Translations under genes and position numbers: made by a program
The notes under the pieces: model-generated
What the model was told of the DNA's origin: nothing
Seen by the model: the letters and a program-made list of their open reading frames with translations, nothing else
The model's database searches: none
Assembly (NCBI RefSeq): GCF_014268495.2
Contig: NZ_CP077087.1
Location: forward strand, 2,297,501-2,361,500
Origin: Pseudomonas monsensis
GTDB lineage: Bacteria > Pseudomonadota > Gammaproteobacteria > Pseudomonadales > Pseudomonadaceae
DNA length: 64,000 nt
Direction: 5' to 3'
Shown: in pieces, positions 44,346 to 52,142 of the stretch
Layout of the letters: every line of letters starts with the position of its first letter
Position numbering within the stretch: the first letter of the stretch is position 1

Positions 44346-45787
44346 CAGTGAGCTCCAACGACAGCGATCTGGGCAGCGGCTTCGGCTTCAGCCGGGTTCG
44401 AGGCGCGCACGGTGCGCCAGACGTTGTAAGCCATCAGGAACATGCCGCTGGCGAAGAACGCACCGCCCAGGGCACGGACGATGTAGCCAGGGTGGCTGGC
44501 CTGCAGCGCCTCAACGAACGAGTAGGTGAGGGTGCCGTCGTCGTTGATCGCACGCCACATCAGGCCCTGAGTGATGCCGTTGACCCACATCGAAGCGATG
44601 TACAGCACGGTACCGATGGTCGCGAGCCAGAAGTGCGCGTTGATCAGACCGACACTGTGCATCTGCGCACGGCCGAACAGTTTCGGAATCATGTGGTAGA
44701 TCGCGCCGATCGAGATCATCGCTACCCAACCGAGGGCGCCGGCGTGTACGTGGCCGATGGTCCAGTCGGTGTAGTGCGAAAGCGAGTTGACGGTCTTGAT
44801 CGCCATCATCGGCCCTTCGAAGGTCGACATGCCGTAGAACGCCAGCGACACCACGAGGAAACGCAGGATCGGGTCGGTGCGCAGCTTATGCCAGGCGCCC
44901 GACAGGGTCATCATGCCGTTGATCATGCCGCCCCAGCTTGGCGCCAGGAGGATGATCGACATGGCCATGCCCAGCGATTGTGCCCAATCCGGCAGTGCGG
45001 TGTAGTGCAGGTGGTGCGGGCCGGCCCAGATGTACAGGGTGATCAGTGCCCAGAAGTGCACGATCGACAGACGATAGGAGTAGATCGGACGTTCGGCCTG
45101 TTTCGGCACGAAGTAGTACATCATCCCGAGGAAGCCGGTGGTCAGGAAGAAACCCACCGCGTTGTGGCCGTACCACCACTGGATCATCGCGTCGGTCGCG
45201 CCCGAATAGGCGGAGTAGGACTTGAAGAAGCTGACCGGCAAGGACGCGTGGTTGACGATGTGCAGCATCGCGGTCACGACGATGAACGCGCCGTAGAACC
45301 AGTTACCGACGTAGATGTGCTTGGTCTTGCGCTTGGTGATGGTGCCGAAGAACACCAGCCCGTAGGTGACCCAGACAATCGCCAGCAGAATGGCGAGCGG
45401 CCATTCCAGTTCCGCGTATTCCTTGGTGGTGGTGTAACCCAGCGGCAAGGTAATGATCGCGCCGACGATCACCGCTTGCCAGCCCCAGAAGGTGAAGGCC
45501 GCGAGGCTGTCGGAAATCAGTCGCGTCTGGCAGGTTCGCTGCACGACATAGTAGGAAGTGGCAAACAGTGCACAACCACCGAAGGCGAAAATCACCAGGT
45601 TTGTGTGCAACGGGCGCAGGCGTCCAAAGCTCGTCCACGGCAGACCGAAGTTCAACTCCGGCCAGACCAGTTGCGAGGCGATGAAGACACCGAGCCCCAT
45701 GCCAAGGATCCCCCAGACCACCGTCATGATGGCGAACTGGCGGACTACCTTATAGTTATAAGCAGTCGGACTGATTGCTGTGCTCAT
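44345..45787 (-). CDS. ccoN: cbb3 cytochrome c oxidase subunit I CcoN (operon 1)
   Basis: A 480-residue catalytic subunit of the proton-pumping high-affinity oxidase (hemes b and b3, CuB), with about twelve helices. Metal-ligand regions are visible: RPLHTNLVIFAFGG, WWYGHNAVGFFL, GPHHLHY and TIGHVHAGALGWVAM. It is the first gene of ccoNOQP-1, which lies next to the ccoGHIS assembly genes. An ANR-like site is 85 bases upstream. DNA identity with the second ccoN is very high in long stretches. Confidence 0.96.
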   Translation of the reverse strand: MSTAISPTAYNYKVVRQFAIMTVVWGILGMGLGVFIASQLVWPELNFGLPWTSFGRLRPLHTNLVIFAFGGCALFATSYYVVQRTCQTRLISDSLAAFTFWGWQAVIVGAIITLPLGYTTTKEYAELEWPLAILLAIVWVTYGLVFFGTITKRKTKHIYVGNWFYGAFIVVTAMLHIVNHASLPVSFFKSYSAYSGATDAMIQWWYGHNAVGFFLTTGFLGMMYYFVPKQAERPIYSYRLSIVHFWALITLYIWAGPHHLHYTALPDWAQSLGMAMSIILLAPSWGGMINGMMTLSGAWHKLRTDPILRFLVVSLAFYGMSTFEGPMMAIKTVNSLSHYTDWTIGHVHAGALGWVAMISIGAIYHMIPKLFGRAQMHSVGLINAHFWLATIGTVLYIASMWVNGITQGLMWRAINDDGTLTYSFVEALQASHPGYIVRALGGAFFASGMFLMAYNVWRTVRASNPAEAEAAAQIAVVGAH

Positions 45788-45871
45788 TCTAAGGTTCCAC
45801 GGTTTAGGTGTTTTATTAGGATTAAAATCGGCCGCAAGTATGCAGAGAGCAGGGGGTCATTGCAACGCGCC

Positions 45872-45885
45872 ATGACCTGGGTCAA
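45872..45885. promoter_or_regulatory. ANR-like box upstream of ccoN-1
   Basis: On the minus strand TTGAC-CCAG-GTCAT, one base off the TTGAC-N4-GTCAA form of the FNR consensus, 85 bases before the start codon. The deviation would fit a weak or constitutive role. Confidence 0.5.
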
Positions 45886-46230
45886 TGCTTTCCAACGCTG
45901 ATTCTGCGGCCTTTCCATACGCCGCGTAAGGACAAAATTGGCCTTGGACAAAATGTCGCAGCGGACGAAAAAAAGTGAGGGGTTCAGGTCAGTTGTAACG
46001 GGGTGTGTTCGAACGCAGTGATCGGGTGACGGACGGTCATCGACGCGACAGCCGGTATCTACCGGGCTTTGCGCCCTGTCAGTCAGGCGATTTGTCGAAC
46101 ACATCGCTCAGGGTCGACCTGGAACCGGCACGGGCCAGTCCGCATCGAGCAAGCGTAGACCCGATTCGGGGGATTCGAAAGGCGAGGGTGTTAAGGGGTG
46201 CGACAAAAAGAAGCAGCTGCGAGCTGAAAG

Positions 46231-46264
46231 CTGCAAGCGACAAGATGGTTCAAGTCGCTTGCAG
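46231..46264 (-). terminator. hairpin after ccoNOQP-2
   Basis: CTGCAAGCGAC / GTCGCTTGCAG is a perfect 11-bp stem with a 12-base loop, 24 bases after the ccoP-2 stop. On the minus strand a TTCTTTTTGTCG stretch lies ~20 bases beyond it. It resembles the hairpin after smc. Confidence 0.55.
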
Positions 46265-46287
46265 GATTGTATACAGTGCTGTTGATT

Positions 46288-47244
46288 TTACTTTGAGCTT
46301 TCAGCTTGAAGCTTGTCGCTCAATTGCTCACGATCTTTTGAGAGGCTGTATACATATGCGGCGAGCAATTGCACTTTATCGTTGCCCAGCAACTCGTTCT
46401 GCGCCGGCATGTGGCCCTGGCGGCCATGGCGAATGGTCTGCTCGAGTTGGGTCAGGCTGGTGCCATAGATAAACCCGGCCGGGTGCGTCAGATTCGGCGC
46501 ACCCATGGCTTCAGTGCCTTGGCCGGTTGCCCCATGACAGGCTACGCAAGTGGTGCTGAACGCCTGCTGTCCGGCTTGCAGATCAGCTTTACTGTCCGCC
46601 GGCAATGGCAGGCCGGCCAGTTCGTGGCGCACGTAAGCGGCGACGTTCTTCACCCCCGCCTCACCGAGCACTTCGCCCCAGGCCGGCATTGCCGCCATCC
46701 GCCCACCCATGATGGTGGTCTTGATGGTCTCGGCACTGCCGCCCCAGCGCCAGTCGCTGTCGGCCAGGTTAGGGAAACCGAACGCGCCCTTGGCATCGGA
46801 GCCGTGGCACACCGAGCAGTTGGAGGCGAACAAGCGGCCACCCATTTTCAGCGCCTGCGGGTCCTTCGCCACTTCTTCCACCGGCATCGCGGCAAATTTG
46901 GCGAAGATTGGCCCGAATTTGGCGTCGGCCTTGTTCATTTCCTTTTCCCACTCGTGGACGCCGGTCCAGCCGTCCTCGTAGCCGGGCAGGATGCCTTTCC
47001 AGTTGCCCAGGCCCGGATACAGGATCAGATAGCCCACGGAAAACACCAGCGTGCCGGCGAACAGCATGAACCACCACTGCGGCAGCGGGTTGTCGTACTC
47101 CTCGATGCCGTCGAAGCTGTGGCCCATGGTCTGGTCGACGCTGCCCTTGGTCTCGCCCTGGCGAGTGCCGATCAGCAGCCACGTCAGGCCGATCAGGCTG
47201 CCGATGGTCAGTACGCAGATCCACGTACTCCAGAAGGTGGTCAT
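46288..47244 (-). CDS. ccoP: cbb3 cytochrome c oxidase subunit III CcoP (operon 2)
   Basis: A 318-residue diheme cytochrome c. Heme motifs are CSVCH (143-147) and CVACH (233-237). It lacks the insert seen in the operon-1 subunit (GYEDGWTGVHEWE here). Final gene of the operon, overlapping ccoQ-2 by 4 bases. The N-terminal double helix and HSFDGIEEYDNPLPQWW are conserved. Confidence 0.95.
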   Translation of the reverse strand: MTTFWSTWICVLTIGSLIGLTWLLIGTRQGETKGSVDQTMGHSFDGIEEYDNPLPQWWFMLFAGTLVFSVGYLILYPGLGNWKGILPGYEDGWTGVHEWEKEMNKADAKFGPIFAKFAAMPVEEVAKDPQALKMGGRLFASNCSVCHGSDAKGAFGFPNLADSDWRWGGSAETIKTTIMGGRMAAMPAWGEVLGEAGVKNVAAYVRHELAGLPLPADSKADLQAGQQAFSTTCVACHGATGQGTEAMGAPNLTHPAGFIYGTSLTQLEQTIRHGRQGHMPAQNELLGNDKVQLLAAYVYSLSKDREQLSDKLQAESSK

Positions 47245-47438
47245 GGCCGGGTACTCCTTGTTTCAGATGCGGGGGTAGTGTCGGGTTGCGGCTCGTCGGC
47301 GAACGGCAGCAGACGCGCTTCGGCGAATTCCGGGGTGCGTTTGCGGTTGAACACCCACAACGTCAGGCCGACGAAGGCGACGAACACCACAACCGTACCG
47401 AGGCCGCGAATCAGGCCTGCACTCATTTCAATGACCAT
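47241..47438 (-). CDS. ccoQ: cbb3 oxidase subunit CcoQ (operon 2)
   Basis: A 65-residue single-helix protein (MSAGLIRGLGTVVVFVAFVG, then KRTPEFAEARLLPFADE). Start at 47438; an internal Met four codons later is the alternative. It lies 3 bases after the ccoO-2 stop. Confidence 0.9.
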   Translation of the reverse strand: MVIEMSAGLIRGLGTVVVFVAFVGLTLWVFNRKRTPEFAEARLLPFADEPQPDTTPASETRSTRP

Positions 47439-47441
47439 GGC

Positions 47442-48050
47442 TCACCTCTTGCTCTTGATCGCAGTGCCGAGCACTTGCAGGTAAGAAACGAGCGCGTCCA
47501 TTTCGGTCTTGCCCTTGAGGCTGGCGACCGCGCCGCTGATGTCGTCGTCGGTGTACGGCACGCCGAGGGTACGCATGGTCTTGAGCTTGGTTTCGGTGTG
47601 GCTGCTGTCGACTGCCTGCGTGACCAGCCACGGATAGGCCGGCATTTTCGATTCCGGTACGACGTTGCGCGGGTTGTACAAGTGCGCGCGGTGCCAGTCA
47701 TCCGAGTAGCGCGCACCGACCCGGGCCAGATCCGGCCCGGTACGCTTCGAACCCCACAGGAACGGGTGATCCCACACGCTTTCGCCCGCAACCGAGTAGT
47801 GCCCGTAGCGCTCGGTCTCGGCGCGGAACGGACGGATCATCTGCGAGTGGCAACCGACGCAGCCTTCGCGGATGTAGATGTCGCGGCCTTCCAGTTGCAG
47901 CGCGGTGTAGGGCTTCATGCCTTCCACCGGTTTGTTGGTGACGTCCTGGAAGAACAGCGGGACGATCTGGGTCAAGCCGCCGATGCTCACGGCAAACACC
48001 ATCAGCAGCATCAACAGGCCGACGTTCTTTTCAATCGTTTCGTGTTTCAT
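47442..48050 (-). CDS. ccoO: cbb3 cytochrome c oxidase subunit II CcoO (operon 2)
   Basis: A 202-residue monoheme cytochrome with CVGCH at 64-68 and membrane anchor GLLMLLMVFAVSIGGLTQIV. The start MKHETIEKN at 48050 matches operon 1; the upstream extension is rejected. It begins 10 bases after the ccoN-2 stop, with GGAGTCC as a binding site. Confidence 0.95.
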   Translation of the reverse strand: MKHETIEKNVGLLMLLMVFAVSIGGLTQIVPLFFQDVTNKPVEGMKPYTALQLEGRDIYIREGCVGCHSQMIRPFRAETERYGHYSVAGESVWDHPFLWGSKRTGPDLARVGARYSDDWHRAHLYNPRNVVPESKMPAYPWLVTQAVDSSHTETKLKTMRTLGVPYTDDDISGAVASLKGKTEMDALVSYLQVLGTAIKSKR

Positions 48051-48060
48051 GGCGGACTCC

Positions 48061-49485
48061 TCAGGCCATCTGCGCGGCAGCAACGACGTCAGCAGGATGC
48101 GAGGCCCGCACGGTGCGCCAGGTGTTGTAAGCCATCAGGAACATGCCGCTGAGGAAGATCGCGCCGCCCACCAGTCGCACGATGAAGCCTGGGTGGCTGG
48201 CCACCAGGGTTTCGACGAAGGAGTAGGTCAGCGTGCCGTCCTCGTTGACTGCGCGCCACATCAGACCCTGGGCGATGCCGTTGACCCACATCGAGGCGAT
48301 GTAGAGCACGGTGCCGATGGTCGCCAGCCAGAAGTGCGCGTTGATCAGGCCGATGCTGTGCATCTGCTCTTTGCCGAAGACTTTCGGGATCATGTGGTAC
48401 AGCGCGCCGATGGAAATCATCGCCACCCAACCCAGAGCGCCGGCGTGCACGTGGCCGATGGTCCAGTCGGTGTAGTGGGAGAGGGCGTTGACGGTCTTGA
48501 TCGCCATCATCGGCCCTTCGAAGGTCGACATGCCGTAGAACGCCAGCGACACCACGAGGAAGCGCAGGATCGGGTCGCTGCGCAACTTATGCCAGGCGCC
48601 CGAGAGGGTCATCATGCCGTTGATCATGCCGCCCCAGCTCGGTGCCAGCAGAATCAGCGACATCACCATGCCCAGCGACTGCGCCCAGTCCGGTAGCGCG
48701 GTGTAGTGCAAGTGGTGCGGGCCGGCCCAGATGTACAGGGTGATCAGCGCCCAGAAGTGCACGATCGACAGGCGATACGAATACACCGGACGTTCGGCCT
48801 GTTTCGGCACGAAGTAGTACATCATCCCGAGGAAACCGGCGGTGAGGAAAAAGCCCACGGCGTTGTGGCCGTACCACCATTGCACCATCGCGTCGGTTGC
48901 ACCGGCGTACACCGAGTAGGACTTGGTGAAACTCACCGGCAACTCAAGGTTGTTGACGATGTGCAGGATTGCCACGGTGATGATGAACGCGCCGAAGAAC
49001 CAGTTGCCCACATAAATGTGTTTGGTTTTGCGCTGCATGATCGTGCCGAAGAACACGATGGCGTAGGCGACCCAGACGATGGTGATCAGGATGTCGATCG
49101 GCCATTCCAGCTCGGCGTATTCCTTGGAACTGGTGTAACCCAGTGGCAGGCTGATCGCGGCCAGGAGGATCACCAGTTGCCAGCCCCAGAAGCAGAATGC
49201 GGCGATTTTCGGCGCAAACAATTGGGTCTGGCAGGTGCGTTGCACCGAGTAGAACGAACTGGCGAACAGCGCACAGCCACCGAACGCGAAGATCACCGCG
49301 TTGGTGTGCAGCGGGCGCAGACGGCCGAAACTGGTCCAGGGCAAATTGAAGTTGAGTTCAGGCCAGACCAATTGGGCCGCGAGAAAAACCCCGAGGCCCA
49401 TGCCGACGATGCCCCACACCACCGTCATAATGGCGAATTGGCGGACCACCTTGTAGTTGTAGGCGGTACTGATAGAAGTGTTCAT
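48061..49485 (-). CDS. ccoN: cbb3 cytochrome c oxidase subunit I CcoN (operon 2)
   Basis: A 474-residue catalytic subunit with the same ligand regions as the operon-1 copy (RPLHTNAVIFAFGG, WWYGHNAVGFFL, GPHHLHY, TIGHVHAGALGWVAM). A perfect ANR site (TTGATCCCCGTCAA on the minus strand) is 120 bases upstream, inside the divergent hydrolase gene. By position and control it should be the oxygen-limitation-induced cbb3-2 isoform known from P. aeruginosa. Confidence 0.96.
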   Translation of the reverse strand: MNTSISTAYNYKVVRQFAIMTVVWGIVGMGLGVFLAAQLVWPELNFNLPWTSFGRLRPLHTNAVIFAFGGCALFASSFYSVQRTCQTQLFAPKIAAFCFWGWQLVILLAAISLPLGYTSSKEYAELEWPIDILITIVWVAYAIVFFGTIMQRKTKHIYVGNWFFGAFIITVAILHIVNNLELPVSFTKSYSVYAGATDAMVQWWYGHNAVGFFLTAGFLGMMYYFVPKQAERPVYSYRLSIVHFWALITLYIWAGPHHLHYTALPDWAQSLGMVMSLILLAPSWGGMINGMMTLSGAWHKLRSDPILRFLVVSLAFYGMSTFEGPMMAIKTVNALSHYTDWTIGHVHAGALGWVAMISIGALYHMIPKVFGKEQMHSIGLINAHFWLATIGTVLYIASMWVNGIAQGLMWRAVNEDGTLTYSFVETLVASHPGFIVRLVGGAIFLSGMFLMAYNTWRTVRASHPADVVAAAQMA

Positions 49486-49579
49486 GGTTCCCCATCCACG
49501 GTTCAGCCGAAGTGAGCGCGCGCGAGAACGCCGCGAATCCTTCGTCTGGAGTTATAGGCAGACTAAAAGCGAGGCAAGC

Positions 49580-50281
49580 ATGGACAAACAGCACAAGGCC
49601 AGTATTGACGGGGATCAATGGGCGCAGTGTGTGCGTGATCATGGATGGTTGTGGGATGCCGCCACGGGTAAGGCTTCGGCGACGTTGATCCTGGCGCATG
49701 GGGCGGGCGCGCCGATGGACAGTGACTGGATGAATGACATGGCTGGGCGTCTTGCCGGGCTTGGGGTGAATGTGTTGCGGTTTGAGTTTCCGTATATGGC
49801 GCAGCGGCGGGTGGACGGGGTTAAACGGCCGCCGAATCCTGCTGCGAAGCTGCAGGAATGTTGGCGTGAGGTGTATGCCGAGGTGCGGCGTCATGTCGCT
49901 GGGGTTTTGGCCATTGGCGGGAAGTCGATGGGCGGGCGGATGGCGAGTCTGCTGGCTGATGAGTTGGGGGCTGATGCGTTGGTGTGTCTGGGCTATCCGT
50001 TTTATGCGGTGGGGAAGCCGGAGAAGCCTCGGGTTGAGCATTTGGCTTCTTTGCAGACGCGGACTTTGATTGTGCAGGGGGAGCGGGATGCGTTGGGCAA
50101 TCGTGAGGCGGTTGAGGCTTACAGCTTGTCACCGAGTATTGAGGTGGCGTGGCTGGTGGCTGGGGATCATGATTTGAAGCCGTTGAAGGTTTCTGGGTTT
50201 ACCCATGAACAGCATTTGGCTAGCGCTGCGCAGCAGGTGGCCGAGTTTCTCAAGGATTCACCGAGACTCCGAACTGCATAA
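49580..50281 (+). CDS. alpha/beta family hydrolase (Tex30/KANL3-like)
   Basis: A 233-residue serine-hydrolase-fold protein. The nucleophile elbow is GGKSMGG (IGGKSMGGRMASLLADE), an oxyanion-loop-like ILAHGAGAPMDSDWM lies near residue 35, and the catalytic His is probably in VAGDHDLKPL. ATG 49580 has AGCGAGG upstream. A GTG at 49631 is a possible shorter start that would leave the ccoN-2 ANR box outside coding sequence. G+T-rich codon choice in the second half looks less biased than in neighbouring genes. The substrate is unknown. Confidence 0.82.
   Translation: MDKQHKASIDGDQWAQCVRDHGWLWDAATGKASATLILAHGAGAPMDSDWMNDMAGRLAGLGVNVLRFEFPYMAQRRVDGVKRPPNPAAKLQECWREVYAEVRRHVAGVLAIGGKSMGGRMASLLADELGADALVCLGYPFYAVGKPEKPRVEHLASLQTRTLIVQGERDALGNREAVEAYSLSPSIEVAWLVAGDHDLKPLKVSGFTHEQHLASAAQQVAEFLKDSPRLRTA
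49605..49618. promoter_or_regulatory. ANR box of ccoNOQP-2
   Basis: TTGAC-GGGG-ATCAA (minus strand TTGAT-CCCC-GTCAA) matches the ANR consensus TTGAT-N4-GTCAA exactly, 120 bases upstream of ccoN-2 and inside the 5' end of the divergent hydrolase gene. Confidence 0.8.
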
Positions 50282-50288
50282 AGATTGG

Positions 50289-50337
50289 CTCCCTTTCCCC
50301 TCGCCCCCATGGGGGAGAGGGCTGGGGTGAGGGGGAT
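50289..50337. repeat. partial inverted-repeat element, copy 3
   Basis: CCCTTTCCCCTCGCCCCCAT and GGGGGAGAGGGCTGGGGTGAGGG: a solo terminal hairpin of the family, in reverse orientation, right after the hydrolase gene. Confidence 0.7.
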
Positions 50338-50369
50338 GGATCTTGGATGCGCTGCAGTTCTTCGTTTTG

Positions 50370-50660
50370 GGTACATATCCATTGCTGCGGTAACGGCTAC
50401 TTAGGGTTCCGCCCTTACGGCGGGTCACTTTTTCCAGACGCCGAAAAAGTAACCAAAAAGGCTTGCTCCTACGTGCGGCCCGCTCGCTGGGGCTCGGGGT
50501 TCCTTCGCTCCGGGACTGATCCGGGCGCATCGCCTCCGGTTTGCTGCGCTGCACCTCCTCTCGATGTGTTTGGCTGCGCCAAACGGTCGCTGCGCTCCCA
50601 CCCCCGGATCAATCCCTCCACTCAGCCTTCCGATGTCGCCCGAGGATCAAGATCAAAAGC
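50370..50660. repeat. ~290-base structured intergenic repeat of pseudomonads
   Basis: A GC-rich non-coding block with hairpins ACTTTTTC/GAAAAAGT (50427-50450) and TTTGGC-TGC-GCCAAA (50569-50583). I recognise its pattern (GGGTTCCGCCCTTACGGCGGG... then AAAGTAACCAAAAAGGCT) as one that recurs between genes in many Pseudomonas genomes and is often mis-called as a small gene. There is one copy in this window. Confidence 0.5.
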
Positions 50661-50732
50661 AGGCGAGCTGACACTCGGCCTATTGAGTGGTGAAGAGCAC
50701 GGGTATTCGGCTTTGGATTTGTGGTGGATTTA

Positions 50733-51097
50733 CCCCTCACCCCAGCCCTCTCCCGAGGGAGAGGGAGCCGATTTGTGGGCTTTTCAAAATCTGTGTTCGA
50801 CTCGGTATTTCACGTCGGCGTAGCTCTCCCAAACACCTCGATCAGTCCCCTCTCCCTCGGGGAGAGGGTTAGGGTGAGGGGCTTTTGATCTGTTTCAGAA
50901 TCTGAGTTCAACGCGGTATTTCACGTCGGCGTAGCTCTCCCAAACACCTCGATCAGTCACCTTTCTCTGGGATGGAGAAGGGCCGATATGTGTGCTTTTC
51001 AAAGCTGGAGTTCAACGCGGTATCGCACGTCGGTGTACCTTGCCCAAACACCTCGGTCAGTCCCCTCTCCCTCGGGGAGAGGGTTAGGGTGAGGGGC
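50733..51097. repeat. short inverted-repeat element, triple-core array, copy 4
   Basis: The first unit runs from CCCCTCACCCCAGCCCTCTCC (50733) to GGGAGAGGGTTAGGGTGAGGG (50881). Two more cores follow in the same orientation, the middle one with a degenerate boundary (CACCTTTCTCTGGGATGGAG), ending with a clean right end at 51097. Each core has GAGTTCRACKCGGTAT and CCAAACACCTCGRTCAGTC. Confidence 0.82.
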
Positions 51098-51274
51098 GAT
51101 TCTGCTGACACGATAAAGAACTGGAAGCGATCACTGTCCAGCATTTCCTGTGCGTAAACATGATTGCGCAAGCACGTTTAAATCACACAACACGTTACGC
51201 CATCGAGCCTACAACACCTTGCGCCGTTACCTACGCGTACGCCAGAATCCGCCGGCTTACGCGGCTATGGGGCG

Positions 51275-51480
51275 GGCGGTATCGTTTCCCTGTCACTGAA
51301 AATCAGTGATCGGGTTTGGTAGCCCGCTTCGGTACCGCCGTATGGCGCCACCTTATTCAGCCTCTTTTTGCGGCTGCGTTTTTATGGTGGACATGCGTGG
51401 GGCTCATTCGTGAGCGCCGGGTTTCCGTATCGACCGGTCTACCAACCCGCGCATGGCCGCCACCCATCGTTTGGTAGCGA
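51275..51480 (+). promoter_or_regulatory. structured leader upstream of the DUF6124-like gene
   Basis: GGCGGTA (51275-51281) pairs with TACCGCC (51333-51339), enclosing a perfect stem TCACTG-AAAAT-CAGTGA (51293-51309) and a small hairpin CGGG...CCCG (51311-51326). TTTGGTAGC occurs at 51315 and again at 51470. The segment between, CTACCAACCC (51439-51448), can pair with either copy, giving two mutually exclusive folds. Function as a cis-regulatory RNA is an inference. Confidence 0.5.
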
Positions 51481-51520
51481 GGGTGATGGCTTTTATTAAT
51501 TTCGATACGAGACTTCATCC

Positions 51521-51886
51521 ATGTTCAAAATCACACCAAACCCACCACCCACAGACCCAATCCCCCACGACCCCGCGCTCAGCTCGCAAAAGGTCAAAGA
51601 AGCAACCGACCGCGCCCTCGACTACTACCTCAAACCTGAAGACCTGGCGGCCCCGCCAAGCTCGCCCAAGTTTCGCCCCGTCTATCTCGTCGACCCCACT
51701 CTGGACGACGAAACCCTGCTGGTCGAGGCGAGCGAGTCGCTTTCTTACGCCCACGCCATGGCCGGCAACATCGCCAACTCAATCGGCGGCCCGGAGCGCA
51801 AACCGCTGCTGGCGCTGCAACAGGTGATCATGCTCAACGAGCTGTTGGTCAATCGACTGCTGGATAAGCTGAAGTTGCCTCAGTAG
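51521..51886 (+). CDS. DUF6124-like small protein
   Basis: A 121-residue protein (MFKITPNPPPTDPIPHDPAL start) with a proline-rich N-terminus, a helix with ATDRALDYYLKP and a helical C-terminal half ending VNRLLDKLKLPQ. It matches my memory of the Pseudomonas-specific DUF6124 family, of unknown function and often in several copies per genome. No signal peptide or membrane segment. It follows a long structured leader (51275-51480) and is flanked on both sides by inverted-repeat elements. Confidence 0.75.
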   Translation: MFKITPNPPPTDPIPHDPALSSQKVKEATDRALDYYLKPEDLAAPPSSPKFRPVYLVDPTLDDETLLVEASESLSYAHAMAGNIANSIGGPERKPLLALQQVIMLNELLVNRLLDKLKLPQ

Positions 51887-51898
51887 TTATGGGGCCTG

Positions 51899-52072
51899 CC
51901 CTCACCCTAACCCTCTCCCAGAGGTAGAGGGGACTGACCGAGGAGAATGTGCGAGGTACACCGACTTGAGATACCGAGTCGAACTCAAATTCTGAAATGC
52001 ACAGAGATCGGCTCCCTTTCCCCCGCGCCCCTTGGGGCGGTCCGACGTTTCGGGAGGGCTGGGGTGAGGGGG
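51899..52072. repeat. short inverted-repeat element, reverse orientation, copy 5
   Basis: CCCTCACCCTAACCCTCTCCC at the left and GGGAGGGCTGGGGTGAGGG at the right. The core is the reverse complement of that in copies 1 and 4 (ATACCGAGTCGAACTCAAAT). A 15-base insertion (GCGGTCCGACGTTTC) interrupts the right terminal hairpin. Confidence 0.78.
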
Positions 52073-52091
52073 AAATATTCACTGACACAAC

Positions 52092-52126
52092 AAAAAACCC
52101 GGAAGCTCTCGCCCTCCGGGTTTTTT
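52092..52126. terminator. bidirectional intrinsic terminator
   Basis: AAAAAACCCGGA / TCCGGGTTTTTT inverted repeat between the convergent DUF6124-like gene and the aer-like gene. Confidence 0.88.
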
Positions 52127-52142
52127 GTTATCGCCAGTTCAA

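Larger units (their letters stand above)
45788..46287. other. intergenic region between the two ccoNOQP operons
   Basis: 500 bases holding the ccoN-1 promoter region and, at the right, a hairpin structure after ccoP-2. No gene is convincing; the open frames here have no good start sites. Confidence 0.5.

Noticed and set aside
44348..45901. 517-codon open frame opposite ccoN-1
   Set aside because: Charged low-complexity shadow of a heme-copper oxidase subunit whose motifs are unambiguous.
50347..50823. 158-codon open frame in the repeat-rich region
   Set aside because: It spans the structured intergenic repeat and part of an inverted-repeat element, with no credible start site.
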